In this document: one piece after another, positions 33,768 to 43,414 of the stretch | How the letters are laid out: each line of letters opens with the position of its first letter | Numbering within the stretch: position 1 is the first letter of the stretch | Assembly (NCBI GenBank): GCA_020796225.1 | Contig: CM036775.1 | Coordinates: 2,061,393 to 2,125,392, forward strand | Length of the DNA stretch: 64,000 bases | Origin: Arion vulgaris | Lineage: Eukaryota; Mollusca; Gastropoda; Stylommatophora; Arionidae | Direction of reading: 5' to 3' | Position numbers and translations under genes: made by a program | The notes under the pieces: model-generated | Database searches by the model: none | Told to the model about the DNA's origin: nothing | Seen by the model: only the letters and a program-made list of their open reading frames with translations

Positions 33768-34320
33768 GTGATATTCACCGATGCTCTATCGATCATCACG
33801 GCACTCAAAAAAGCACAGACAAAACAGAGCTGAATGAGCTCACAACGACCCTCGACGCATTAGTGCACACACTCAAACGCACCGTCATTCAGTGGATCCC
33901 ATCACACTGCAATATAAGCGGAAATGAAGATGCCGACAAGTTAGCTAAAGAAGGAAGACGACTACCTCAGACCGATCTCGAGATCAGTTATGAGGAAGCC
34001 AGAACAACCATCGGCTGGCACTATAGAGACAAATGGACAAAAGACCATCCTCATTACAACAACAGCGACGGGTATTATGGTCTGTCTCGTAGTGAACAAG
34101 TTGCCAAACTTCGCCTCCGTACCGGTCACAGCAAGCTTCGCGCCCACATGTTTCACAAATTTTAAATTGGCAGAACTAGCCTGTGCCCCTGCAAAAAGCG
34201 GACATGACAGCAGAACACGTTCTGCAAAACTGTCAACTGATAGCAGGCATTAGAAAAGAAACTTGGCCTCAAAACACAGAGCTTCGCGAGAAGCTGAACG
34301 GAGGAACGGAGTCCCTTTAA
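33768..34320 (+). mobile_element. LINE ORF2 RNase H and C-terminus
   Basis: Encodes FTDALSIITALKKAQT (one frame). After a frameshift it continues with VIQWIPSHCNISGNEDADKL (RNase H, the H and last D region), KLRLRTGHSKLRAHM and ADMTAEHVLQNCQLI. A further frame change lies near 34165. Looks jockey-like from the RNase H and the LRTGH and C-x-C tail, which is family knowledge. Confidence 0.8.
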
Positions 34321-34557
34321 AAACACGGTAAAATTAATGATAAAAATTGATTCATCAGTCTAAGCCGGGATCGCGAGATAGAGAGTGATATCCGGAGTCG
34401 GAAGATGATAGTCTGTTCTTGTCTGTCAAGGGACTTCTCAGGGCGATCCAAGATTGGTCGACACGTATACCGCCACCTTCTCTGTGTGATCGTCTTTGAA
34501 ATGTCCCTCTTTCGGTTTCCCTTCGGAGTGCACTGTATCCCAGTTCTTGTATTAGAG
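34321..34557. other. No recognised feature
   Basis: Possibly the 3' UTR of the preceding LINE. Nothing diagnostic. Confidence 0.35.
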
Positions 34558-35086
34558 GTTTCTATAGCAAAATGATTAAGTATCTTGAGTTTCTATAGCA
34601 AAATGATTAAGTATCTTGAGTTTCTATAGCAAAATGATTAAGTATCTTGAGTTTCTATAGCAAAATGATTAAGTATCTTGAGTTTCTATAGCAAAATGAT
34701 TAAGTATCCTGAGTTTCTATAGCAAAATGATTAAGTATCTTGAGTTTCTATAGCAAAATGATTAAGTATCTTGAGTTTCTATAGCAAAATGATTAAGTAT
34801 CTTGAGTTTCTATAGCAAAATGATTAAGTATCTTGAGTTTCTATAGCAAAATGATTAAGTATCTTGAGTTTCTATAGCAAAATGATTAAGTATCTTGAGT
34901 TTCTATAGCAAAATGATTAAGTATCTTGAGTTTCTATAGCAAAATGATTAAGTATCTTGAGTTTCTATAGCAAAATGATTAAGTATCTTGAGTTTCTATA
35001 GCAAAATGATTAAGTATCTTGAGTTTCTATAGCAAAATGATTAAGTATCTTGAGTTTCTATAGCAAAATGATTAAGTATCTTGAGT
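34558..35086. repeat. 31-bp minisatellite, 17 copies, seeded in SINE F
   Basis: Nearly identical units (GTTTCTATAGCAAAATGATT then AAGTATCTTGA). The last unit continues without a break into the SINE F box-B region at 35086, and the unit aligns with the box-A part of F at 1674-1720. Confidence 0.92.
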
Positions 35087-35268
35087 TCTAAAAGTTTTGG
35101 GTTTGAATCCGGACCGAGTCCCTTGTGTAATTTTTGTCAGTTATCCCTTGGATTGTTCTGGAGTTACGGAGTTCGTGCTTTTTGCAATACTTTTGTCAGG
35201 CTGAAAGGGACGGAGAGATTTGAGGAAACCCGGTGCAATGAAGTAAACCCTTGCCAATTAGACACTTG
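35086..35268 (+). mobile_element. SINE F, head expanded into an array
   Basis: GGGTTTGAATCCGGACCG (box B) then GAGTTACGGAGTTCGTGC and AAACCCGGTGCAATGAAG. Box A is represented by the 17-copy array immediately upstream. Confidence 0.8.
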
Positions 35269-35274
35269 TTTATT

Positions 35275-35690
35275 ATGACGAACTTGATGGGTACAGACGT
35301 TCTGCTGGTGGACAGAAAAACACTCTTTAAAGACACTCTTAAAGTGTCTCTGAAAGGCTTTGATATAGACACCACTTTCTGGGAATCCCTTGCACAATAT
35401 CGGGAAATGTGGCGCTGTAACAACACAAGAGAAACCCGTATAGCTGAGAATCATCGTCCCGTTGAGGTACAGAGAAAACGAGCTGCGCGAAAAGATAAAC
35501 ACACAACACGCACATGTCTAACGTTGATCATGTATGCCCCACCTGTGGTAGGGGATTGTGTTCTTGGATTGGACTCTACAGTCATCTCCACACAGACCAG
35601 AGAGGTGCAGCAGCACACGTCTGAGACTGTTGTCATCATCGCTTGCGATGGACGGCTATTATTTACTTGTTTCTCTTGTCATGACATTCA
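35275..35690 (+). mobile_element. LINE L-C C-terminal and zinc-finger region
   Basis: Encodes TLFKDTLKVSLKGFDID and ESLAQYREMWRCN, then VQRKRAARKDKHTTRTC. It parallels the minus-strand segment at 22740-23060. Confidence 0.75.
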
Positions 35691-35754
35691 CTCTATTCTT
35701 CTATATATCCATATTACACAAGCTTTCATACTGACGCTATATAGAGGGACGTTT

Positions 35755-35960
35755 GGCTGACAGGATTAGTGCGCTGCTCACGTGTTCATTTCACGGTATG
35801 GTCAAGGATTTCTTTTCTGCTGTGGGGGCATAAATGAAAAATCTTAACTTGAACAGCTTCGCGGCAACTGCACTAGATATGCAGCCATTAAATTCCTTAG
35901 ACTCTCATCCCACTAGTCCTACACCGCCCTAAACTGTGGTACCACAAGCAGTAAGAATTT
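35755..35960 (+). mobile_element. tRNA-derived SINE family G
   Basis: GGCTGACAGGATTAGTGCGC (box A region), GTTCATTTCACGG (weak box B), GGGGGCATAAATGAAAAATC, then CACTAGATATGCAGCCATTA. Related copies lie near 42000-42263 and 45867-46440. Confidence 0.65.
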
Positions 35961-36094
35961 TATTTTTTAAATAGTGACGCTTTTAGGCAAAAGGAGGAGT
36001 GGCAAAAAGACAAATATATTCTCTCCCATTTTTTAATTCATTGTTCACGTCCCACCCACCCTCCCCCTTCCCCACTATGCGCCCTCCATACATC

Positions 36095-36310
36095 ATTGAC
36101 GTCTTTGTCTCAGGAGACAATTTGTCTCACGTAGTTTGTTCTGTGCTGAATCACAACGTTTCTCGTGGCACTGTGTAATGTCCTATTCTGGAGTGGCACC
36201 CCTGGCCACAGTTGCTGCAGGTAAAACTGGAGCTGATACATAGGATGTTCTCTCTGCACTTTGCGTTCTCCTTTGCCTGCACATGTGATGGTGTGCCCTC
36301 CATACAACAA
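36095..36310 (-). mobile_element. LINE C-terminal zinc-finger fragment
   Basis: The minus frame reads FTCSNCGQGCHSRIGHY, a degraded C2H2 finger like that at the L-C 3' end. Confidence 0.6.
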
Positions 36311-36463
36311 TTCTGAATAAATGCATCTTATAAATAACATAAATTGCAAAACATTAGTAAAAAAAAAGATGAACACTGAATCACACCACTGAATACATAC
36401 CATTATTAGTATTTTTAACAATACAATATAATAAATAAAATGGGAATGTGAACAACCTTCATC

Positions 36464-36580
36464 TTCATCTTCATCATCATCATCAAGTAGCGTATCATGA
36501 GCAGATCTTCGACACCCTTGCAGAATTTCGGAAATTCTCTCTCTCATAGGTTCCGCCTCTGCAGCAGTTAGGCTACCTCT
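36464..36580 (-). mobile_element. LINE L-A 3' tail
   Basis: (ATC)n plus CAAGTAGCGTATCATGAGCA, matching the inverted L-A 3' end. Confidence 0.7.
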
Positions 36581-36584
36581 GAAG

Positions 36585-36722
36585 TCGGAGAAGACATGCC
36601 TGTATGGCGGAGGACACTGATAAGGAAAGCTCGCCGTCACGCAAAAATCAGTCAGAGGTAAAATACCAGACTCCCTGACTTTGCCTGAATTCACAGCGGG
36701 TGAACGTAGAAGAGGAAGAAGA
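36585..36722 (+). mobile_element. SINE J body
   Basis: GAAGTCGGAGAAGACATGCC, TCACGCAAAAATCAGTCAGA and GAATTCACAGCGGGTGAACG, then a GAAGAAGAAG-type tail. The head is missing. Confidence 0.7.
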
Positions 36723-36799
36723 AGCGGTCAGGCTTAAATCCTCATTTATGTTCTGTCTCAATCTTCTCCGTGGTCGTCTTCTCTTTGCGTGGAAGCTTC

Positions 36800-37150
36800 C
36801 TTTCATAATTACTTAATTACTTACTTATTCCTCTCCGCTTCTTGTGGAGCATAGGGTCTCAACAGTTGTTCGTCACTTTTCTCAGTCTCTGTTTTCTTTA
36901 TGGTCTCTCAGGATAGTTGAGCACTCTTCAGTTATTCAGGAAGACTTCATCTCCAGGTCTGTATATTGCGTCCTCTTTTCGTTTTCCTTGCGATTTCCAC
37001 TCAAGTGCCTGTCTAGTGACACGACTGTTTTCCGTAGGTATGACCGACCCATTTTCATTTTCTTCTTTTGACCTGGGTCATCATGGGTTTCTGTTCGTTT
37101 CTTATCCACAGTTCTTTGTTTGCAACTTTATTATATCTCCTTCCATAATG
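36800..37150 (-). mobile_element. LINE L-D 3' fragment
   Basis: Inverted L-D, very similar to 12940-13280 (GACCTGGGTCATCATGGGTT). It leads directly into the 19-bp array region. Confidence 0.7.
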
Positions 37151-37230
37151 GTCTTCTCTCCAACTCCTGGTGTTGCCTCCTACTTATCTACAGTTCTGTG
37201 TTTGTAACTCTATTATATCTCTTTACATAA

Positions 37231-37918
37231 TGGTCTTTTCTCCAACTCCTGGTGTTGTCTCCTACTTCGTGTGTTGTCTCCAACTCCTGGTGTTGTCTCC
37301 AACTCCCGGTGTTGTCTCCAACTCCCGGTGTTGTCTCCAACTCCTGGTGTTGTCTACAACTCCTGGTGATGTCTCCAACTCCCGGTGTTGTCTCCAACTC
37401 CCGGTGTTGTCTCCAACTCCCGGTGTTGTCTCCAACTCCCGGTGTTGTCTCCAACTCCCGGTGTTGTCTCCAACTCCCGGTGTTGTCTCCAACTCCCGGT
37501 GTTGTCTCCAACTCCCGGTGTTGTCTCCAACTCCCGGTGTTGTCTCCAACTCCCGGTGTTGTCTCCAACTCCCGGTGTTGTCTCCAACTCCCGGTGTTGT
37601 CTCCAACTCCCGGTGTTGTCTCCAACTCCCGGTGTTGTCTCCAACTCCTGGTGTTGTCTCCAACTCCTGGTGTTGTCTCCAACTCCTGGTGTTGTCTCCA
37701 ACTCCTGGTGTTGTCTCCAACTCCTGGTGTTGTCTCCAACTCCTGGTGTTGTCTCCAACTCCAGGTGATGTCTCCAACTCCTGGTGTTGTCTCCCAACTC
37801 CTTGTATTGTCTCCAAATCCTAGTGTTGTCTCCAACTCCTGGTGTTGTCTCCAACTTCTGGTGTTGTCTCCAACTCCTGGTGTTGTCTCCAACTTCTGGT
37901 GTTGTCTCCAACTCCTTG
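37231..37918. repeat. 19-bp minisatellite, about 36 copies
   Basis: Unit TTGTCTCCAACTCCYGGTG. The central copies have CCC, the outer copies CCT. The flank (CATAATGGTCTTCTCTCCAA to CTATTATATCTC, about 37140-37230) is also duplicated. Long frames on both strands follow from the repeat. Confidence 0.95.
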
Positions 37919-37934
37919 TATATTGTTATATTGT

Positions 37935-38165
37935 CTATTATCTTTCCCCAGGTGGATGATGGAGTTGGTTGTCCACTCTTCTCGTTAAGCGTAGGGGTGG
38001 GAGCTTTAATTTGTGTTCCAGGGCCAGATAAGTCGGCATTGTTGTGCTATATCCGTGTTTCATTAGTGCGGTCTTGATATTGTCTATCCATCTTTTTCTC
38101 GGTCTTCCCTGGGCTCTATAACCTGATCTTTTTTTGCATAATGTTATTGGGGAAAGAAAAAAAGG
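37935..38165 (-). mobile_element. LINE C-terminal fragment
   Basis: The minus frame encodes GYRAQGRPRKRWIDNIKTAL, the conserved basic block of LINE ORF2 C-termini. Confidence 0.7.
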
Positions 38166-38349
38166 AACCCTTTTTAATACCATGTGGTAAGTAGGGTAAT
38201 ACAATGTTAGGCAGTATTTTTCAGTAATCGTCGGCACACGAGGGGTAACGTGGTCAACATCCCTCCGTCTGAATGTTATTGGTGATTGGTTGTATTTCAT
38301 TCTCATTAAATAAACAAACCATTGTATATATTACGTATTATTATATGTA

Positions 38350-38510
38350 CAAAATACTTTAATTTTCTCATTCTTATTTGTAGCATCAGCCAGTTTTCTG
38401 TGATTTTGAGTTCTTTCTGGAAAGATCTATGTGTTCTCTTCTCTGTCCATGATATACGAAGGACTCTTCTGTAACATTTATATTCAAAAGTACATATATG
38501 TGAACAACCT
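38350..38510 (-). mobile_element. LINE L-A fragment
   Basis: Inverted match to 15575-15690 (TGTCCATGATATACGAAGGA and TTGATTTTGAGTTCTTTC-like segments). Confidence 0.7.
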
Positions 38511-38534
38511 TACATTGCTTAAAACATATCAAAC

Positions 38535-38805
38535 GGGCAGAAGTATGGACAGAGCCAATATCATCAATGCGGTACGCTCTCAATTATGTGACATGGGCAA
38601 GTCTCAGACACTGTACCGAGTTCGAGAATTAGGCGTTATGTTTGGACATGCCAGACAGTGTCGTCTTCGTGGTAGAGAGAAGATATACTAATCAACTTCT
38701 CATGGGTACTGTGAGCAAATGGACTTTGGGATGGCTGCTGCTGCGGAGGACAGAGCACGAATGGGAATGCCCAATGTGCCATGACGTCGATCGCATAACA
38801 TAACA
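38535..38805 (+). mobile_element. LINE L-N C-terminus
   Basis: Encodes RSMDRANIINAVRSQLCDM, FGHARQCRLRGREK and, after a frameshift, EWECPMCHDVDRIT, then an (ACATA)-type tail. It is paralogous to 55545-55842. Confidence 0.8.
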
Positions 38806-39184
38806 TATCATAGAAATAAATCAGCTGTTATGTCTCTTCTTTGTTATTGTTGGTTTTGTATGAAACAACAGCCTGTAGTAAGACTTCCACATTTTTTATT
38901 TTTTATAGTTTCTAGCATTATAATTTCTATAAAACGATTCTCCAGAGCAAATCGACTTCGATCATAAGAGGAACATGATCGGTTGACCTTGACATGGACG
39001 TCGCTAGCTTCCTAATCGTCAGTTCCATTGAAATGAGCGGCTACAGGGGTCACAGAGCTACAGGGGTCACAGAGCATTGACGTATATTGGGATGAATTGT
39101 CATTGTTTTTGTATTTGGTAAAACTACAGTACTTTGTTATTACTTGTTTCATCATTTTCAATTGTTTTAGTGCAGTCTCTCCTT

Positions 39185-39610
39185 ATATCAATATTCCAGC
39201 GGTTTCGGCAGTTTGGAGTCACCCGTTGTACAAGTAGAACTGGATGCCTGAGGGGCAGGGTGAGAAGTGTTTTTATTCAGCGAGCCGGCCCGCCTGCCCA
39301 GCGTGTTGTAGCGCTTTGGGACGACGGGTGACAAGTCCCTGTGAGCGTGGTTCAATTTCGCGGGCTAGCAGAAAAACCATAGTTTCTTCAGATTTACGGT
39401 GTTCGTGGCACCGAACCGAAAGGTTACGATGTCCATGGCACCGAGCCGAAGAGCTGAAAGCTCAAGTGCTTCTGGATCAAAAAAAAAAAAAAATCGAAAA
39501 AAATCAGCGAGCCACGGGAACCATCAGTATGCATACTCTTCGATATCTGTTGGGGAGAGTGAGCACCTATGGGTCTGCTCGGAGTGCAATGACGTCAGTT
39601 TAGTAACCAA
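39185..39610 (+). mobile_element. LINE L-N2 3' end, split by SINE E
   Basis: Encodes FRQFGVTRCTSRTGCLRGR, is interrupted at 39287-39503, and resumes with ATGTISMHTLRYLLGR. The uninterrupted paralogue is at 25600-25700. Confidence 0.75.
39287..39503 (+). mobile_element. tRNA-derived SINE family E with poly-A tail
   Basis: CAGCGTGTTGTAGCGCTTTGG (box A region), GGTTCAATTTC (box B), GTGGCACCGAACCGAAAGG body, then an A-rich tail. Flanked by the duplication TCAGCGAGCC at 39277-39286 and 39504-39513. Confidence 0.88.
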
Positions 39611-39699
39611 TGATCTTGTTCTTCACCCTGTGCTCCAAGGGAAGCATAGTTCCGTCACCTTGGTTGTGGTTTCTGTAGCTCTTTGTTTACAGGGCGGGG

Positions 39700-39809
39700 T
39701 GGATAGCCTCACTCCAAACCTAGTTAGTCGCATCTTATGGCATGCATGGCAGGAAACAGTGGTTCTATTCTTTACACCTCTAATTTAGGCTCCGGTAACC
39801 ACTCAGGCA
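39700..39809 (-). mobile_element. SINE B head fragment
   Basis: Inverted B head (GGTTCTATTCTTTACACC, then CGGTAACCACTCAGG). Confidence 0.75.
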
Positions 39810-39857
39810 ACGTAAATTACATACAGAATTAAATATGTAAGAGAAGGGTATCACGGC

Positions 39858-40084
39858 GAAGGATTGACATCATGGCACCGGGTTTTACACCACATGGTTC
39901 CGTCCCTATCGGCAGAGATTGCATGCCTTCTGCCGAGAATATTGCACAAAGCACGAACTCTGTAGCTCAAGCAACAATCCTAGGGATTTCATGAAAAGAT
40001 TTGCACATGTGTCTCCGTCAGGACCTGAACCCACTACCTTCAGTACGACAGGTAAAAGACTCTACCACTTCGCCGTTGAGACTC
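39858..40084 (-). mobile_element. SINE F, best tRNA-like head
   Basis: The minus strand reads AACGGCGAAGTGGTAGAGTC (box A) and GTGGGTTCAGGTCC (box B), then the F body with GAGCTACAGAGTTCGTGC. This clearly shows the tRNA origin of family F. Confidence 0.8.
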
Positions 40085-40194
40085 CTAAAAGTATGTAAAA
40101 TTAACGACAAATGTATTTTTGTGTGAAGAGTTCGTGTGTGTGTGTATATATATATATATCATCATTAATTAGCGTGTTACAAAAACATCAAAAT

Positions 40195-40330
40195 AGAAAG
40201 GCAGTAAAACTTCCCACAAGTGCAAGTATACCTTGCCCACACTGTACACGAACATTTCAAGCCCATATTGGGCTCACTAGTCATCTACGTACACACAGAC
40301 AAACAACACGACTACATTCCCTTGAATGAA
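40195..40330 (+). mobile_element. LINE C-terminal C2H2 zinc finger
   Basis: Encodes CPHCTRTFQAHIGLTSHLRT followed by H, a clean C2H2 finger, with a stop ten residues on. Such a finger ends ORF2 in several lophotrochozoan LINEs (family knowledge, not checked). It stands alone next to a (TA)n run. Confidence 0.7.
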
Positions 40331-40615
40331 CATTTGTGTGGTCATCATTACCCGTGATGGACGAGCATCGTCAAGTAGCATATTCAATGCGGAACTTTGC
40401 ATTGATCACTTCCCGCCTGAAAAACTCTCTGCCCCTTGCAAGTTCTCCCGCTTCCTCCAGCGTCATGTTCAAAGTTTCATCGATGTCTTGCTGCCAACTT
40501 CGTCTTGTTCGTTCCCTATCTCGTACTCCAGGTATAATGTCTTCTATTACCTTTCTCTCCAAACCACTGTGACGTTTAATGTGGCCAACATATCTTCCGA
40601 GACATAATGTTATTT
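40330..40615 (-). mobile_element. LINE L-A relative, 3' end
   Basis: The minus frame encodes RSWQQDIDETLNMTLEEAGE, matching the RRWIQDVxDGLNMTAAEAG block of L-A. Confidence 0.7.
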
Positions 40616-40702
40616 ATGAGCCAATGCTCCTCGATATGCAGGTCTTGTAGGATGTTTTTGTTATTTTTCTCTTCTCTGTCTATGGAGGTCTAAGAGTTTT
40701 TC

Positions 40703-41065
40703 TGTAACGTCTCGTCTCCTGCCCCTCGTCTCGTCTCCTGCCCCTCGTCTCGTCTCCTGCCCCTCGTCTCGTCTCCTGCCCCTCGTCTCGTCTCCTGCCC
40801 CTCGTCTCGTCTCCTGCCCCTCGTCTCGTCTCCTGCCCCTCGTCTCGTCTCCTGCCCCTCGTCTCGTCTCCTGCCCCTCGTCTCGTCTCCTGCCCCTCGT
40901 CTCGTCTCCTGCCCCTCGTCTCGTGCCCCTCGTCTCGTCTCCTGCCCCTCGTCTCGTCTCCTGCCCCTCGTCTCGTCTCCTGCCCCTCGTCTCGTCTCCT
41001 GCCCCTCGTCTCGTCTCGTGCCCCTCGTCTCGTGCCCCTCGTCTCGTGCCCCTCGTCTCGCCCCG
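40703..41065. repeat. 19-bp minisatellite, about 19 copies
   Basis: Unit TCGTCTCGTCTCCTGCCCC, nearly invariant, with shorter TCGTGCCCC variants near 40920 and 41015-41060. It is strongly C/T-biased on plus. Confidence 0.95.
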
Positions 41066-41104
41066 CCCTCTAAGGTATTAAAAGACTACGGGAAATTTCC
41101 TCTT

Positions 41105-41361
41105 TCTTCTTCTTCTTCGAACGCTCCATATCGAGCACATGTTAACCACTCGTTGTGATTTGTATGGAATCTGAGCCTAAGAGTGATTGTACGTTGTGCT
41201 AGCTATGCGCCTACAAGTAGGCCAGTACATCCGATGTCTGCGACGCTTTCATTTACTAGGTAGCTTCCTAGGCTCCTACCTCAGTCGCATCTTACAACAT
41301 GCCTTGTAGGTCACAGTGGTACTATTCTTTGCTCCCCTTGGGAGCCCCGACAACACGCGCC
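41105..41361 (-). mobile_element. SINE A copy
   Basis: Full-length minus copy, lying 172 bp from a plus-strand copy (41534) and so forming an inverted pair. Confidence 0.82.
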
Positions 41362-41533
41362 GTTGTATTTAAACAAAAATATATTCTTTAGTCTGTTGTG
41401 TAAGCTTCACTGTTTTGTTGTTGCCACGGGTTGCCACGTGCTGCCACGTGCTGCACGGGTTGCCACAGAAGGGAGGTCCATGTAAATAAGTTAGGACTTA
41501 TTTTCGTTAGTTCAAGGTCATATTTATTTTCCG

Positions 41534-41787
41534 ACCGTGTGGTGCCGGGGCCTGCAAGGGAAGTAAAGAATAGTACCACTGTGACCTACAAGGCATGTCG
41601 TAAGAGGCAACTCATGTAGGCCCTATATATGCTACCCTAGTAAATAAAAAGCAGCTCAGAAATCGGATGTGTTGGCCTACTTGTAGGCGCATAACTGGCA
41701 CAACGTAGAATCGCTCTAGGCTCAGATCACATACAAATCACACAAAGAGTGGTCGACATGGAGCGTTCGAAGAAAAAGAAATAGAAG
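41534..41787 (+). mobile_element. SINE A, full-length with perfect duplication
   Basis: Flanked by a perfect 12-bp direct repeat ATATTTATTTTC at 41522-41533 and 41788-41799. Confidence 0.92.
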
Positions 41788-41869
41788 ATATTTATTTTCT
41801 AAAATTCCAATATCAGTTTTAAAAAAACCCATCTAATTTAGCTCTTAGTGTTCATTTCTGACTGTAGCG

Positions 41870-42263
41870 TCTCGCCGATTAGATTAGAGCGCGAGATCCT
41901 ATGCGATAGACCAGGGTTCGATCCCTGGTAAGGCCATTCTTTTTTTGATCGGAGACAAAGAAAAATAAAACTCTTGTTACTTCATGTAATACCTTAGTTG
42001 TGGTGTAGGACAGGATGGACATGAACCTGTAGAATGTCATGGTCGCATGGCTAGTGCTGTCGTAGCGAAACTGTTCAGGTTAGAATGTTTTCTTTATGCC
42101 CTCGACAGAAAAACTCCTTGCCTTACAGGATTGAACCCTAGTCTCCAGGATGGGAGCCACGCACTAATCCATTAGGTCAGACGCTCCACCATAAAGAAAA
42201 ATCCTATCTTGAAAATAGTTTCGTGACGACTGCACTAGCAATGCGGCCATTAAATTCCACAGA
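41870..42263. mobile_element. SINE G cluster in opposing orientations
   Basis: A plus-strand G-like head (GATTAGATTAGAGCGCGAG, GGGTTCGATCCCTGG; 41870-42000) is followed by a minus-strand G copy whose head reads CTGACCTAATGGATTAGTGC and GGGTTCAATCCTG (about 42000-42185). Next is a plus-strand G body piece (CACTAGCAATGCGGCCATTA; to 42263). The heads resemble a tRNA but are embedded in repeat bodies, so they are not called as tRNA genes. Confidence 0.7.
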
Positions 42264-42450
42264 CATATGTCCCGCCCTCCCCTAGACATATGTCCCGCCC
42301 TCCCCTAGACATATGTCCCGCCCTCCCCTAGACATATGTCCCGCCCTCCCCTAGACATATGTCCCGCCCTCCCCTATACATATGTCCCGCCCCTCCCCTA
42401 GACATATGTCCCGCCCCTCCCCTAGACATATGCCCCCCTCCCTCCTCCCT
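42264..42450. repeat. 23-bp minisatellite, about 8 copies
   Basis: Unit ACATATGTCCCGCCCTCCCC plus TAG, with small variants. It starts inside the SINE G body directly after AAATTCCACAG. Confidence 0.92.
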
Positions 42451-42544
42451 AGACATATGTCCCGCCCCCTCCTCCTTCTGTTCGTCACCGTCCTAAAAAA
42501 ATCAGTATTACAGACAGTAACAATAGTTTTCATTTCCGAGAATA

Positions 42545-42745
42545 CGCTGGCAGATTGTATAGTGACAGAGGCAGATTGTAAAGTGAGAGGCATCACAGGT
42601 AGATTGTATAGTGACAGAGACATCACAGGTAGATTGTATAGTGACAGAGACATCACAGGCAGATTGTATATTGACAGAGGCAGATTGTATAGTGACAGAG
42701 GCAGATTGTATAGTGACAGAGGCAGATTGTATAGTGACAGAGGCA
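42545..42745. repeat. 21/30-bp minisatellite, about 8 copies
   Basis: Core GGCAGATTGTATAGTGACAGA. Some units carry an extra CATCACAGG-type insert. Confidence 0.9.
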
Positions 42746-42825
42746 TTATAGTAGCTTGTACAAATCTGTCGGTTTTAATGAGTTAAATGTGAGCTTAAAA
42801 TAACTTCACATCTTTTTCTTTTGTC

Positions 42826-43018
42826 GTCACACTGTTACCGAGCTGTTGCCTAATGTCGTCACACTGTTACCGAGCTGTTGCCTAATGTCGTCACACTGTT
42901 ACCGAGCTGTTGCCTAATGTCGTCACACTGTTACCGAGCTGTTGCCTAATGTCGTAACACTGTTACCGAGCTGTTGCCTAATGTCGTCACACTGTTACCG
43001 AGCTGTTGCCTAATGTCG
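42826..43018. repeat. 32-bp minisatellite, 6 copies
   Basis: Units contain GTCGTCACACTGTTACCGAG. The seed relative is at 30385-30415 in a LINE 3' region, where it is single. Confidence 0.93.
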
Positions 43019-43069
43019 GGTCTTTCTATTTTTGTCTTCATTTTCAAATAGTAATATCTTCATTGCACT

Positions 43070-43230
43070 CCGGACATGTACATCCCTTCTTCCCCCTTTG
43101 CCTATAGCGAGGCATAGGTCCACAACCAAGGCGTTCCTAGCCTGCCTATCCAAGGCTATTTTTTCCAGATCTCTCCACTATCTCCCCATTTTCTTGCCAT
43201 GAGTCCCTCCTTGCGAGGTGGTTCTTCCTC
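43070..43230 (-). mobile_element. LINE L-E-type 3' end
   Basis: Inverted relative of 47640-47760 (GGCATAGGTCCACAACCAAG, then a CTCCCCATTTTCTT segment). Confidence 0.6.
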
Positions 43231-43286
43231 GGGTGGCAAGCTATGAATTTTCTTGCTTGTGGTTTATGTGGCTATCTAGTGATTTT

Positions 43287-43409
43287 TACTGTGTGGGGTA
43301 GCTAGCCACAAGCCCAACCTCCTTAGTCGTCTCTTACGACATGCATGTTAGGTAACAGTGGTTCTATTCTTTACACCCCAAATTTGGGCCCCGGTAACCT
43401 CTCGGGCGG
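43287..43409 (-). mobile_element. SINE B head fragment
   Basis: Inverted B head from CCTCCTTAGTCGTCTCTTAC to CGGTAACCTCTCGGGCGG. Confidence 0.8.
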
Positions 43410-43414
43410 ACATG

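Noticed and set aside
36110..36694. 194-codon minus-strand frame
   Set aside because: It runs across a SINE J body, a LINE L-A tail and a LINE zinc-finger scrap, so it cannot be one gene.
37170..37959. Several overlapping 180-235-codon frames
   Set aside because: All are readings of the 19-bp array on both strands.
41870..42190. tRNA genes
   Set aside because: Box A and box B are recognisable, but the sequences continue into SINE bodies, have no sound acceptor stem and occur in several diverged copies.
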